64,000 bases of DNA from Lachnospiraceae bacterium (GTDB taxonomy: Bacteria; Bacillota; Clostridia; Lachnospirales; Lachnospiraceae). The stretch covers positions 62,001 through 126,000 of the forward strand of contig JAFSLV010000011.1 of NCBI GenBank assembly GCA_017448245.1. Reading direction: 5' to 3'. Both the position numbers and the translations under genes were made by a program. Under the pieces are notes generated by a model, which saw only the letters and a list, made by a program, of their open reading frames with translations, was not told the DNA's origin and ran no database searches. Numbering within the stretch: position 1 is the stretch's first letter; every line of letters starts with the position of its first letter. Below are positions 16,620 to 25,346 of the stretch, piece after piece.

Positions 16620-18734
16620 ATGGGGAAGGCGGTCTATATCGCGGAAAAGCCGAGCGTGGCGCGCGCCTTTGCCGAGGCGCTGCAGATCAGGGGCCGCGGG
16701 AGCGAGGGCGCCATCGAATCGGACGAAGCGATCGTCACGTGGTGTGTCGGACATCTCGTGACGATGTGTTATCCCGATGCGTATGATGCGTCGCTCAAAA
16801 AATGGTCGCTCGACACGATCCCCTTTTTACCGGAGACATTCAAATACGAAGTCATCGCCGCCGTGAAAAAACAGTTTGCGATCGTCAGCAGGATATTGAA
16901 CCGTGACGATGTCTCCGTGATCTATGTCTGCACGGATGCGGGGCGCGAGGGCGAGTACATCTACCGGCTCGTCGAGCAGATGGCGCACGTGACGGGAAAA
17001 GAAAGAAGGCGCGTCTGGATCGATGCGCAGACGCAGGAGGAGATCCTGCGCGGCATCCGCGAGGCCAGGGACCTGTCCGCCTATGATCATCTGAGCGACG
17101 CCGCCTATCTGCGCGCCAAAGAAGATTATCTGATGGGGATCAATTTTTCCAGGGCGCTGACACTGAAATACGGTAATACGTTAAAAAACTATCTAAAAGC
17201 CGATAAGTGCGTGATCGCGATCGGTCGTGTCATGACCTGTGTGCTGGGGCTTGTGGTCGACAGGGAAAGGGAAATCCGCGCGTTTCAAAAGACCCCTTTT
17301 TACGGTGTGGAAAGCGGTTTTTTTTCCTGGAAGGTCCAGGAACTGAGCCGTTACGCAGGCTCCCCCCTCCTCTACAACGAAAAAGGCTTTAAGGAAAAGA
17401 AAACGGCACAGGAGCTGATCGCGCGTCTGTCCCCTTATCCGCGCGAAGCGACGGTCGTAAAGGCGGAGAAAAAAAAAGAAAAAAAGAATCCGCCGCTGTT
17501 ATACAATCTCGCGGAGCTGCAAAACGACTGCGCGAGGTTTTTCCGGATCAGTCCCGACCAGACGCTGCAGGTCGCACAGGAGCTCTACGAAAAGAAGCTG
17601 ACCACCTATCCGAGAACGGACGCCAGGGTACTGTCAAGCGCCATCGCCAAAGAGATTAAAAAGAATATAGAGGGACTTGCCTCCTACGCGCCGCTTTCGG
17701 TGTATGCAAGGGCCATCCTACAGCACGCATCCTACCGGACGATCGCCAAAACCCGCTATGTCGACGACAAAAAAGTGACCGACCACTATGCGATCATCCC
17801 GACGGGGGAGGCGGTTTTGCAGGTCGCAAAGCTCCCGCCCGTATCGCGGGCGGTCTATGAGCTGATCGCGCGAAGATTCCTCGCTGTCTTTTATCCGCCG
17901 GCGCAGTATGACAGGCTATCGCTTACGGTTGGCGTTCAAGATGAACAATATACCGAATACTTCTATACGACATTACGTCTCCTTACCGCGAAGGGATATC
18001 TGCACGTGCTGCAGCGGCCCAAGGCGGACAAACAGGGAGAGGAAGAAAAAAAAGCGGACGGTCCGGGCGACGAAAAGGAAGCCGGAGCGGACGGTGTGGA
18101 AATCGATAACGAAGCGCTGATGGAGGAGATGAAAAAGCTCCGCAAGGGCGCGAAGGTCACGCTCGAAGAATTGCTTGTCAAAGAAAGGGAGACTTCGCCG
18201 CCCAGGCGCTATAATTCCGGGACGCTGATTCTGACCATGGAGAACGCCGGGCAGTTCATTGAGGATGAGGAGCTGCGCGCACAGATCAAAGGCTCCGGGA
18301 TCGGCACGAGTGCAACGCGGGCGGAGATATTGAAAAAACTCGTCGCCAACCGGTATTTAAAGCTCAATCAAAAGACCCAGATCATCACGCCGACACAGCT
18401 CGGAGAGATGATCTACGAGACGGTGTTCCTCTCCATGAAGCCGATGCTCAATCCGGCGCTGACCGCCAGCTGGGAAAAGGGACTCTCCGGTGTGGCGGGA
18501 GGGAGCGTCACCGGGAAGGAATATATGGAAAAACTCGAGGACTTTATCCGCCGGCGCGTGGACGCGGTCAAAACACAGGATGTCCGCACACAGCTGCTTG
18601 CGCGGTTTGATGCTTTTTCTGTATACTATGAGAAGGACGCCGCGGCACAGAGAAAACCTGCCGTAAGAACCAACAGACGAAAGCCTAAAGAAGAAGGGAC
18701 AAAGGATCCGAAAAGCGGGAGAAAGAAGACATGA
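16620..18734 (+). CDS. topB: DNA topoisomerase III (type IA)
   Basis: A 704-residue type IA topoisomerase that relaxes or decatenates DNA through a 5'-phosphotyrosine link. The Toprim domain begins VYIAEKPSVARAFAEAL and contains CTDAGREGEYIYRLV. The active-site tyrosine is Y330 in LTTYPRTDARVL, and GSGIGTSATRAEILKKL is conserved near residues 560-576. A Lys/Glu-rich stretch at about 468-490 is a variable insertion. The C-terminus is basic and lacks zinc-finger cysteines. It ends in an ATGA overlap with the next gene. Such TopB-like genes occur both as chromosomal and mobile-element genes; this one sits in a housekeeping context. Confidence 0.93.
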   Translation: MGKAVYIAEKPSVARAFAEALQIRGRGSEGAIESDEAIVTWCVGHLVTMCYPDAYDASLKKWSLDTIPFLPETFKYEVIAAVKKQFAIVSRILNRDDVSVIYVCTDAGREGEYIYRLVEQMAHVTGKERRRVWIDAQTQEEILRGIREARDLSAYDHLSDAAYLRAKEDYLMGINFSRALTLKYGNTLKNYLKADKCVIAIGRVMTCVLGLVVDREREIRAFQKTPFYGVESGFFSWKVQELSRYAGSPLLYNEKGFKEKKTAQELIARLSPYPREATVVKAEKKKEKKNPPLLYNLAELQNDCARFFRISPDQTLQVAQELYEKKLTTYPRTDARVLSSAIAKEIKKNIEGLASYAPLSVYARAILQHASYRTIAKTRYVDDKKVTDHYAIIPTGEAVLQVAKLPPVSRAVYELIARRFLAVFYPPAQYDRLSLTVGVQDEQYTEYFYTTLRLLTAKGYLHVLQRPKADKQGEEEKKADGPGDEKEAGADGVEIDNEALMEEMKKLRKGAKVTLEELLVKERETSPPRRYNSGTLILTMENAGQFIEDEELRAQIKGSGIGTSATRAEILKKLVANRYLKLNQKTQIITPTQLGEMIYETVFLSMKPMLNPALTASWEKGLSGVAGGSVTGKEYMEKLEDFIRRRVDAVKTQDVRTQLLARFDAFSVYYEKDAAAQRKPAVRTNRRKPKEEGTKDPKSGRKKT

Positions 18735-19408
18735 ACATATGCATCGAAGACTTTTTTGACCTGAAGGAGACGATCGCTTCGGAGCTGTTTGCGGGACTTT
18801 TATACCCCTGGGAGGCACTTCCCCTGATCCGGGATTTTATCGTGCGTTTGGGTAAGACGCTCGATCCCGCACGCTTTGAAAAGCGCGGTGCGCATGTGTG
18901 GGTGGCAAAGAGCGCGGACATCTTTGACTCCGCCTTTATCGGGGATTATTGCATCATCGACGAAGAGGCAAAAGTCCGTCACGGTGCGTTTATCAGGGAG
19001 TGCGCGATCGTGGGAAAGGGCGCAACGGTCGGCAATTCGACGGAACTCAAAAACGTCGTGCTGTTCAATCAGGTCGAGGCGCCGCATTACAATTATGTCG
19101 GCGATTCGATTCTCGGCTTTCACGCGCACATGGGAGCCGGGGCGATTACGAGCAATGTCAAGGCGGACCGCAAAAATATCGTCGTAAAGGACGGCGAAGC
19201 GCGTATCGAAACGGGGCTGCGCAAGTTTGGCGCGATGCTCGGCGACTATGCGGAGATCGGCTGCAATGCGGTCTTAAATCCCGGCACCGTGATCGGCGCG
19301 CATACCAATGTCTATCCGACGACGAGTGTCCGCGGCGTGATCCCGGCACATCATATCGTCAAGGACAGCACGGTCATCGTGCCGAAAAGAGACGCATCAG
19401 CATCTTAA
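18731..19408 (+). CDS. Left-handed beta-helix (hexapeptide repeat) transferase-like protein
   Basis: A 225-residue protein with a short helical N-terminus followed by hexapeptide repeats of the GlmU C-terminal type. Examples are ADIFDSAFIGDYCIIDEEAKV, RECAIVGKGATVGNSTELKN and GFHAHMGAGAITSNVK. Related proteins are annotated as UDP-N-acetylglucosamine pyrophosphorylase-like, but the nucleotidyltransferase domain is absent. This one may acetylate a sugar or may be structural. It overlaps topB by four bases and is probably cotranscribed with it. Confidence 0.75.
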   Translation: MNICIEDFFDLKETIASELFAGLLYPWEALPLIRDFIVRLGKTLDPARFEKRGAHVWVAKSADIFDSAFIGDYCIIDEEAKVRHGAFIRECAIVGKGATVGNSTELKNVVLFNQVEAPHYNYVGDSILGFHAHMGAGAITSNVKADRKNIVVKDGEARIETGLRKFGAMLGDYAEIGCNAVLNPGTVIGAHTNVYPTTSVRGVIPAHHIVKDSTVIVPKRDASAS

Positions 19409-19447
19409 GCAGGGCAGGGGATTTATAAGCAGAAGAAAGGACAACAC

Positions 19448-19630
19448 ATGAAAACGGAAAAACTGCGCAATGATTTGAAGGAATACTTTAAGACGGCCGC
19501 AAGCTTCGGCTTTTCCCGAAAGCTGATCGAAGTCGACTTACGGCGCGTCGACGAGGCGGACGAAGAGGGCCTCATCGCCATCGCCAAAGAGCAGGACATC
19601 GATCTTTCGGAATATGAGGACGAAGCATAA
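19448..19630 (+). CDS. Small acidic protein, 60 residues
   Basis: A short protein (MKTEKLRNDLKEYFKTAASF, then an acidic C-terminus ending LSEYEDEA) predicted to be helical and soluble. The ribosome site AGAAAGGA lies at a good distance, and the gene is followed at once by an intrinsic terminator, so it is the last gene of the topB group. No known domain is recognised. Confidence 0.65.
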   Translation: MKTEKLRNDLKEYFKTAASFGFSRKLIEVDLRRVDEADEEGLIAIAKEQDIDLSEYEDEA

Positions 19631-19661
19631 AAAAACACCCCCCGGCGGGGGGGTTTTTTTT
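19629..19661 (+). terminator. Bidirectional intrinsic terminator
   Basis: CCCCCC (19638-19643) pairs with GGGGGG (19647-19652) around a GGC loop. A-tracts lie before and a run of eight T after. It serves the plus-strand small gene and, in reverse, the DtxR gene whose stop codon it touches. Confidence 0.92.
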
Positions 19662-20082
19662 AACAGTCGGGCTTGGGATTCTTGCAAAACTGCTTGCAGG
19701 CCTTTTCGATCTTTTTCAGATGCAGATTGGTGTAGCGGCAGATCGCGTCAAAGGTCTCCTCGCTCAGGTCATGCTCCACGCGGTGCGCGTCCTTTCTTGC
19801 GATCTCAGGATCGACGCCGAGTGCGATAAAGATATCGGAGAGCCGCTTGTGCTTGGTATAGATGTCGCTTGCGATCGCCATGCCGGAATCGGTCAGCTGG
19901 ATAAACTTGTCCTTGTCCATCGAGATGTAACCGTTTTCGCGCAGCCTCTTGACGGCGTAGGAGACACTCGGCTTGGTCACGCCGAGACGCTCGGCCAGAT
20001 CGATCGAGCGGATGTAGCCGTGCTGTTCCTTGAGTTCGAGCATCGTTTCCAGATAATCTTCCGCGGATTTTTGAATCGTCAT
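19660..20082 (-). CDS. DtxR-family metal-dependent repressor
   Basis: A 140-residue regulator with an N-terminal winged helix (EDYLETMLELKEQHGYIRSIDL, VTKPSVSYAVKRLRENGYI) and a metal-binding dimerisation part (DAHRVEHDLSEETFDAI). It lacks the SH3 domain of the long family members, which fits the MntR/short class that senses Mn or Fe. The C-terminus is Cys-containing (CKQFCKNPKPDC), which is unusual and could bind metal. It is divergent from selenium/molybdenum maturation genes, but no metal transporter is adjacent, so its regulon is unknown. Confidence 0.88.
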   Translation of the reverse strand: MTIQKSAEDYLETMLELKEQHGYIRSIDLAERLGVTKPSVSYAVKRLRENGYISMDKDKFIQLTDSGMAIASDIYTKHKRLSDIFIALGVDPEIARKDAHRVEHDLSEETFDAICRYTNLHLKKIEKACKQFCKNPKPDC

Positions 20083-20100
20083 AGTCTTCTCCCTGTTAGA

Positions 20101-20151
20101 GTAATCTTACCGGTACCTTTTCATTATACAGAGAAAGCGGGGATATTTCAA
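20101..20151 (-). promoter_or_regulatory. dtxR-family gene promoter with possible operator
   Basis: On the minus strand TTGAAA (20151-20146) and TATAAT (20128-20123) are separated by 17 bases, close to consensus. A small palindrome GTAA-TC-TTAC (20101-20110) lies just downstream of the expected transcription start and could be an autoregulatory site. That role is inferred from position only. Confidence 0.6.
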
Positions 20152-20170
20152 ACGTGAAAAGAATGCCGTA

Positions 20171-20179
20171 TGATATAAT
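20171..20179 (+). promoter_or_regulatory. Extended -10 of a leaderless-looking promoter
   Basis: TGATATAAT (20171-20179) is an extended -10 ending seven bases before the ATG at 20187. Transcription would begin at or next to the start codon, and there is no Shine-Dalgarno sequence. Confidence 0.6.
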
Positions 20180-20186
20180 GAATATC

Positions 20187-20459
20187 ATGGAATCCTATAT
20201 CGCCACATTTTATTCACATTTCGGCGCGATGCGCTTTTACAAAGGCCTGGATGCGGCGCATAAAAAGGCGCGGATGGCGCCGGTACCGCGCACGCTGAGC
20301 TCCTCGTGCGGCACCTGCGTGATGTTTGAGGACGCCGGTGACGCGTTTGAGGAGGGCTATACGGATCCGCACGGAGAGATCGAGCAGATCGTTGCGATCG
20401 TGCAGGACACACCGGATACGAACGGTTACCGTACGGTATACCGGGCAAAGGGCGCATAA
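20187..20459 (+). CDS. DUF3343 protein, putative Se/S carrier
   Basis: A 90-residue protein with the DUF3343 features FYSHFGAMRFYKGL near the start and VPRTLSSSCGTCVMF, whose cysteines resemble a sulfur or selenium carrier site. DUF3343 genes are known companions of selenium-dependent molybdenum hydroxylase maturation genes (yqeB, yqeC, selD, yedE), and yqeB/yqeC homologues follow directly here. The ATG at 20187 is chosen because family similarity starts there. It has no ribosome site and an extended -10 seven bases upstream. Carrier function is inferred. Confidence 0.8.
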   Translation: MESYIATFYSHFGAMRFYKGLDAAHKKARMAPVPRTLSSSCGTCVMFEDAGDAFEEGYTDPHGEIEQIVAIVQDTPDTNGYRTVYRAKGA

Positions 20460-20521
20460 CGAATGGCACGTGACCGGGACGGGCACCGTCACGGCGCATG
20501 AAACGGAGAAGAAGGAGTCAG

Positions 20522-22399
20522 ATGGACAGGTTATCTTTTTTTCGGGAGTTTTTGAGAGAAACCATCAGAGGCGAGGCCGTGCTGTGTACCATCATTGCGG
20601 ATCAGGGTTCGACGCCGCGCAAGGCGGGTACCCACATGGCAGTGTTTCCTGCCGGACGGGAGGATGGGGACACCGGGGAGGGAGGCAGGACCGCCTTCAC
20701 CGTCGGCACCGTCGGCGGCGGTGCGGTCGAGCGTTGTGCGATACGGGACGCATGTAAGATGCTTGAGGATCCTTCCGTGCGGACTTATGTCAGGGAATAC
20801 GATCTGGAGGGCACGAAACGCGATAATACGACCGGCATGATCTGCGGCGGTGCGGTACGGATTCTTTTTATAAGGGTACACGAAGAGGAGTATTCCGCGC
20901 TGCAGGTGCTTGCGGATGCGCAGGAGGGGGAGGCGAATCTGTTTCTGGAAATCGAAACGGAGGGATTGCCGCTGACAGGGAAGGAGGCATCGCGTGCGTC
21001 TGACGCACGGGCCCGCTTTCTTGTGACCAAAAAAGAAGCCTATGCGGATACGGTCTGCGAGGCACACCGGTTTGTCGAGCCCGTTAGCCGCAGAGGCATC
21101 GTCTATCTGTTCGGCCTCGGGCATGTGGGACATGCTCTTTTTCCCGTATTGCGCAGGCTGGACTTTCCCGTTACGGTGATCGATGACCGGGCGCAGCTGA
21201 CGGAGGACGCGTCCTATGCGGATGCAACGGCGAGATATTGCATCTCCTATGATGAGATCGCGGGTTCCGTTCCGGTGACGCCGGATGACTATGTGATCGT
21301 TACGACCTACGGTCACAGGGGTGATTTTTCCGTACTGTCACAGATCCTGCCGATGCGCCCGTATTACATCGGATGCATCGGCAGCAGGAACAAGGCAAAG
21401 ACACTGAATGAAAAGCTGCGGAATGCGGGCTTCCCGGAGGAAGACATTGCGCGGATCCACTCTCCCATAGGACTGGCAATCGGTGCGGGGACACCCGCAG
21501 AGATCGCAATCAGCATCGCCGCGGAGATGACGTTGCACCGGGCCCTGCGGGAAGGAAGTGAGGTCAAAGGAAAGGGGGCACCCGCTTCGGCACTGATGAA
21601 GGCAGATCAGAAAACCGTCGTCATCCGCGGTGCGGGAGACCTCGCAAGCGGCATTGCCATCCGCCTGTTCCGTGCGGGATTTTTGGTGGTCATGTGCGAT
21701 ACGGAGGAGCCGACCGCCATCCGGCGGACGGTTGCTTTTTCCGAAGCGATCCGCTGCGGGCAATATACGGTCGAGGACGTGACGGCTGTCCTTGTGAGGG
21801 ACGCGGAGGAAGCGCTTGCCGTTTGCGGGAAGGGGGAGATTGCGGTCTTCATCGATCCGGAGGCCTCCTGCGTCGCGGACTTACGTCCGGCCGTCCTGGT
21901 CGATGCGATCATTGCCAAAAAGAATCTCGGCACAAAGATCACGGACGCGCCCTGTGTCATCGGCGTGGGGCCGGGATTTACGGCAGGAGAGGACTGCCAT
22001 GCGGTCATAGAGACAAAACGCGGACATACACTCGGTCGCGTATTGTATGAGGGAAGTGCCGCGAAAAACAGCGGACGTCCAGGGGATATTATGGGCTTTA
22101 CGACGGAGCGTCTTTTACGCGCACCCGCCGCGGGGATCCTGCGCACGCGCAAAGAAATCGGCGACCATGTAGAGCCGGGGGATGTCTGCGGTGTGGTGGA
22201 GCCCGGAGGAGAGGAGATGATGAGCGCCATCGGCGGCGTCCTCAGGGGACTTCTGCCGGACGGTGCACGGGTGCATGAGGGGATGAAGGCGGGCGACGTC
22301 GACCCGAGAGACGACGCCTCTTATTGTCACAGTGTCTCCGACAAAGCACTGTCCGTTGCGGGCGGCGTGCTGGAGGCGGTATTGCATTTTACGGGATGA
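20522..22399 (+). CDS. XdhC-YqeB fusion, selenium-dependent Mo hydroxylase maturation
   Basis: A 625-residue two-part protein. Residues about 1-350 are XdhC/CoxI-like. They carry the N-terminal GSTPRKAGTHMAVF and VGGGAVE, then a Rossmann segment YLFGLGHVGHALFPVL and GCIGSRNKAKTL. This type of protein inserts the terminal sulfido ligand into the Mo cofactor. Residues about 365-625 are YqeB-like (VVIRGAGDLASGIAIRLFRAG, IIAKKNLGT, GVGPGFTAG), a marker of selenium-dependent molybdenum hydroxylases. The ATG at 20522 follows AGAAGGAG; an upstream in-frame ATG adds eight basic residues and is less likely. The fusion suggests direct handover between sulfur- or selenium-insertion steps. YqeC follows. 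Confidence 0.88.
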   Translation: MDRLSFFREFLRETIRGEAVLCTIIADQGSTPRKAGTHMAVFPAGREDGDTGEGGRTAFTVGTVGGGAVERCAIRDACKMLEDPSVRTYVREYDLEGTKRDNTTGMICGGAVRILFIRVHEEEYSALQVLADAQEGEANLFLEIETEGLPLTGKEASRASDARARFLVTKKEAYADTVCEAHRFVEPVSRRGIVYLFGLGHVGHALFPVLRRLDFPVTVIDDRAQLTEDASYADATARYCISYDEIAGSVPVTPDDYVIVTTYGHRGDFSVLSQILPMRPYYIGCIGSRNKAKTLNEKLRNAGFPEEDIARIHSPIGLAIGAGTPAEIAISIAAEMTLHRALREGSEVKGKGAPASALMKADQKTVVIRGAGDLASGIAIRLFRAGFLVVMCDTEEPTAIRRTVAFSEAIRCGQYTVEDVTAVLVRDAEEALAVCGKGEIAVFIDPEASCVADLRPAVLVDAIIAKKNLGTKITDAPCVIGVGPGFTAGEDCHAVIETKRGHTLGRVLYEGSAAKNSGRPGDIMGFTTERLLRAPAAGILRTRKEIGDHVEPGDVCGVVEPGGEEMMSAIGGVLRGLLPDGARVHEGMKAGDVDPRDDASYCHSVSDKALSVAGGVLEAVLHFTG

Positions 22400-22412
22400 A
22401 GGAGGATGCAGC

Positions 22413-23129
22413 ATGGCTGAAATGCTTATAAGCGCGGATATAGCGGATGCGCTGGCAATCAAAAAGGGAATCAACTGTGTCATCGGCTCCGGCGGAAAGA
22501 CGACACTGCTCCGTGCGCTTTCGCGCGTGCCGGAGGGGCGTGTGATTCTGACCACATCGACCAAAATCTATCCTTTTGCGGATGTGCCGCTCTACACCGG
22601 TGAGGATGAGGAGGCGCTTGGTACCCTTTTACAAAAGCATCGTGTGGTATGTACGGGATCTCCGCTGGAGGCGCCCGCACAGGCGCCCGGCCTGATGCGC
22701 GAAGCGGTGAAAACAGGTGCGGAGGGAAAGCTCCGTGCGCCGGCGATTCCTTTTGACAGGCTGGCGCGGATGGCGGAGTATGTTCTGGCAGAGGCGGACG
22801 GGGCAAAGGGGCTTCCGCTGAAGGCGCACGCACCGTACGAACCGGTGATCCCGGAAGGAACGAAGCGCAGGATCCTGGTCGTCGGGGCCGCGGGATTTGG
22901 AAGAACCATCCGCGATGTGGCGCACCGGCCGGAGATCTTTTGTGCACTGACGGGCGCATCTCCGGAGGACACGGCGACACCGGAGGTGGTGGCGGACGCG
23001 ATCCGCAAGGAGGCGCTCTTTGATATCATCGCCGTCTCGCAGGCGGACAGCGAACCGCGGCGTAAGGAGGCGCAGCACTTTGCGTCTCTTTTTCCGGGAG
23101 AGTGCGTGATTCTGCCTCCGATCGCATGA
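22413..23129 (+). CDS. yqeC: YqeC-like selenium-dependent hydroxylase accessory protein
   Basis: A 238-residue protein with a P-loop-like start (CVIGSGGKTTLLRALSR), TTSTKIYPF, and the conserved block YVLAEADGAKGLPLKAHAPYEPVIP. The family is tied by co-occurrence to molybdenum hydroxylases carrying labile selenium; the biochemical step is unproven. The start at 22413 follows AAGGAGG and lies 13 bases after the XdhC-YqeB stop, so the two are cotranscribed. A much longer in-frame start inside the upstream gene is not supported. Confidence 0.9.
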   Translation: MAEMLISADIADALAIKKGINCVIGSGGKTTLLRALSRVPEGRVILTTSTKIYPFADVPLYTGEDEEALGTLLQKHRVVCTGSPLEAPAQAPGLMREAVKTGAEGKLRAPAIPFDRLARMAEYVLAEADGAKGLPLKAHAPYEPVIPEGTKRRILVVGAAGFGRTIRDVAHRPEIFCALTGASPEDTATPEVVADAIRKEALFDIIAVSQADSEPRRKEAQHFASLFPGECVILPPIA

Positions 23130-23175
23130 TCTTGAAGGATCAGATATCTTGCGGAATGGCTTAAAAAAGGAAAAG

Positions 23176-24867
23176 ATGATGCGTCGAGAAAAACAAAATA
23201 AAATAAACCATTGTCAGATCTGCTCAAAAGAGGATTATGCTTTGGCACGAAGGGCGAAACAATCAGTCTATGTTCGTGTGTTCAGGATGGTTTCGGAGTT
23301 CAGGTCACGACTGATAGTGGTTGTTTTACTTTCTGTTTTATCCTCTGCCTTTGGTATTGCTTCCGGGATTACTTTAAAACTGGTTGTTGATTATGCCATT
23401 CCGCAAGGTGCCATAAAGAGACTATGGTTTCTTCAATTCTTGTTTATCGTTCTGGTTTTGTTAAACTCTCTGACCGGAATTGTCAAGGGCAGGATAGCAG
23501 AGAGCCTGTCGCAAAAAGCGCAGAACGAATTACGATACCGTATTTTTGGAAAGCTTTTATCGACAGATTATCTGGCTTTTCAGAAAATCCGCCAATCAGA
23601 AATTACAGCGATTGCCAATTATAGCGTGGATGCACTTGACGGTGTGTTTCGCACCGGTATCACGGAGGCTGCAAATAATATTCTTACAATCATTGTTACG
23701 GCAGGCATTATGCTTTGGTTTGATTGGAGATTGACATTGCTTTCTGTTCCTGTATATCCGCTACTGATCATATTGTCATCACGGATCGGGAAAAGAACAA
23801 AAGCGACTAATCGGGAAATGCAGGACCGGCGTAATTTGGTCATGCAGGATTTAGAAGAGGGGGTTGATTGTTATATCAGTATTCGCAATTATGACTTAAC
23901 CGAGTGGATGATGAAACGTTTTCAGAATCATATCAGCAAATTTGCGGAGGCAGCAATTAATCAGGATACCCTTTTCGATGTAATGAGACGTTCCAGTTGG
24001 ACAATGGTGATGGTTCCCTATCAGGCAATTCTTTACGGAGTTGGAGGGACGTTGTCTATTCTTTCCGGACATCCGACAATTGGAACAATACTGATTTTTG
24101 CCAATCTGACAAATTATCTGATAGAGCCTGTCATGAGTCTTGTGAATATGTCTGCAGAATCAGCTATTGCGAAAGAGTCGTTTCGAAAAATAGATTCCAT
24201 ATTGATGATGCCTGACAGGATGCCGATATCACATGAACAAACACGTGATGATCGTATGGCCGTAGAGGCGGAGAGTCTGAGCTACCGTTATCCTGATCAA
24301 TCGACGGATGTATTTCACAATCTGTCGTTTTGCATTCCGCTGAACAGAACCACCATTCTCTGGGGAAAGAGCGGCAGCGGAAAAAGTACACTACTCAAGA
24401 TATTGGCGGAGTACTTGGATTTGCATAAGAATACTATGATACAAAAGGCAAACGGTCTCAGATGGAGTTACTTTCCTCAACAACCGGCGCTGTTTCATTT
24501 GACAGTGGCTGAGAATTATCGTTTGGTTCGTGAGAACATCACGGAAGAAGAAATCATTCGCTCCCTTTCGCGAGTTGGTCTGAATCATGCTTTCCGGGGA
24601 AAGAACGCAGGAATCGATAGCATAGTCGGAAATAAAGAAGCACGTCTTTCCGGTGGGGAATATAAGCGGTTGTGCTTTGCTGTTTTTTTGGAAGCTGAGG
24701 CAGATGTGTTACTGATCGATGAGCCTACAACCTCTCTGGATCAGGAAAGCGCCAATATGATCCGCCATGTCCTTGAAGAACTGGCCCGGGACGGAAAAAC
24801 ATTGGTAATCGCGACGCATGATGAGTCGTTGCGAAGTCTGTCGGATAACGAGATCTCTTTTCCGTGA
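23176..24867 (+). CDS. ABC transporter half-molecule, permease-ATPase fusion
   Basis: A 563-residue exporter-type half-transporter. Residues about 30-330 hold six transmembrane helices. The ATPase shows Walker A GKSGSGKST, Q-loop FPQQP, signature LSGGEYKRL, Walker B VLLIDEPT and the switch histidine in ATHDE. It would act as a homodimer; the substrate is unknown. A cysteine pair (CQIC) near the N-terminus is unusual. Base composition is clearly more AT-rich than both neighbours, suggesting transfer. The ATG at 23176 follows AAAAAGGAAAAG; an in-frame TTG at 23149 after GAAGGA is an alternative. No bacteriocin or peptide gene is visible beside it. Confidence 0.85.
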   Translation: MMRREKQNKINHCQICSKEDYALARRAKQSVYVRVFRMVSEFRSRLIVVVLLSVLSSAFGIASGITLKLVVDYAIPQGAIKRLWFLQFLFIVLVLLNSLTGIVKGRIAESLSQKAQNELRYRIFGKLLSTDYLAFQKIRQSEITAIANYSVDALDGVFRTGITEAANNILTIIVTAGIMLWFDWRLTLLSVPVYPLLIILSSRIGKRTKATNREMQDRRNLVMQDLEEGVDCYISIRNYDLTEWMMKRFQNHISKFAEAAINQDTLFDVMRRSSWTMVMVPYQAILYGVGGTLSILSGHPTIGTILIFANLTNYLIEPVMSLVNMSAESAIAKESFRKIDSILMMPDRMPISHEQTRDDRMAVEAESLSYRYPDQSTDVFHNLSFCIPLNRTTILWGKSGSGKSTLLKILAEYLDLHKNTMIQKANGLRWSYFPQQPALFHLTVAENYRLVRENITEEEIIRSLSRVGLNHAFRGKNAGIDSIVGNKEARLSGGEYKRLCFAVFLEAEADVLLIDEPTTSLDQESANMIRHVLEELARDGKTLVIATHDESLRSLSDNEISFP

Positions 24868-24903
24868 TATACCGCTGTTAAGTGTTACGGATTGCAAATG
24901 AAG

Positions 24904-24935
24904 CGGGCAGGGGAAATCCCCTGCCCGTTCCTTAC
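24904..24935 (+). terminator. Intrinsic terminator, probably bidirectional
   Basis: A perfect ten-pair stem, CGGGCAGGGG with CCCCTGCCCG, has a four-base AAAT loop and is followed by TTCCTT. It lies between the ABC transporter and the convergent DUF35 gene. Confidence 0.8.
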
Positions 24936-24958
24936 ATTGCGGTTATCACGCCGCCGAT

Positions 24959-25330
24959 TCAAGGTTTTTGGAAAATGAAGCCGTACTGTTCTTCATTTAC
25001 GGATTCCTTGTATTTGATTACAAAGTTGCGGATCACGCCAACGGTGGAAACTACCTCCATGCCGTTTTCGATATCGTCAAATCCGATCTGGCCGGTGGCG
25101 CGTACGCCGTTTTCGAATTCCACAATGCCAAAGTTCAGCCAGGCCTGGGAGAAGCCCTCGGGCAGGTTGTACACTCTCGTCCAGGTTAACAGCTTGGCCT
25201 TGCCGCCCAGTTCCATCTCGTCAAACTCGCGACCGTCACAATCGGGATTCTGACAGACGATATAGCGCGGATGGTGCAGCTTCTGGCATTTTTTGCACTG
25301 GTATGCGTACATTTTCCTTCCTTCTTCCAT
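24959..25330 (-). CDS. DUF35 zinc-ribbon/OB-fold protein
   Basis: A 123-residue protein with a rubredoxin-like zinc ribbon (YQCKKCQKLHHPRYIVCQN, then PDCDG) and a C-terminal OB fold (LLTWTRVYNLPEGF, ATGQIGFDDIENGMEV). DUF35 proteins typically form complexes with thiolase-like proteins, bridging acyl-CoA channels in archaeal acetoacetyl-CoA/HMG-CoA synthesis and in PhlACB-type acyltransferases. Its gene follows such a thiolase-like gene by 16 bases. The ATG at 25330 follows AGGAGG; an adjacent GTG or a later ATG are alternatives. Last gene of the minus-strand operon. Confidence 0.88.
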   Translation of the reverse strand: MEEGRKMYAYQCKKCQKLHHPRYIVCQNPDCDGREFDEMELGGKAKLLTWTRVYNLPEGFSQAWLNFGIVEFENGVRATGQIGFDDIENGMEVVSTVGVIRNFVIKYKESVNEEQYGFIFQKP

Positions 25331-25346
25331 CACTGATTCCTCCTGC

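Noticed and set aside
19629-19661. CRISPR or other short repeat array anywhere in the window
   Set aside because: Only single hairpins and terminators such as this were seen; no regularly spaced repeats.
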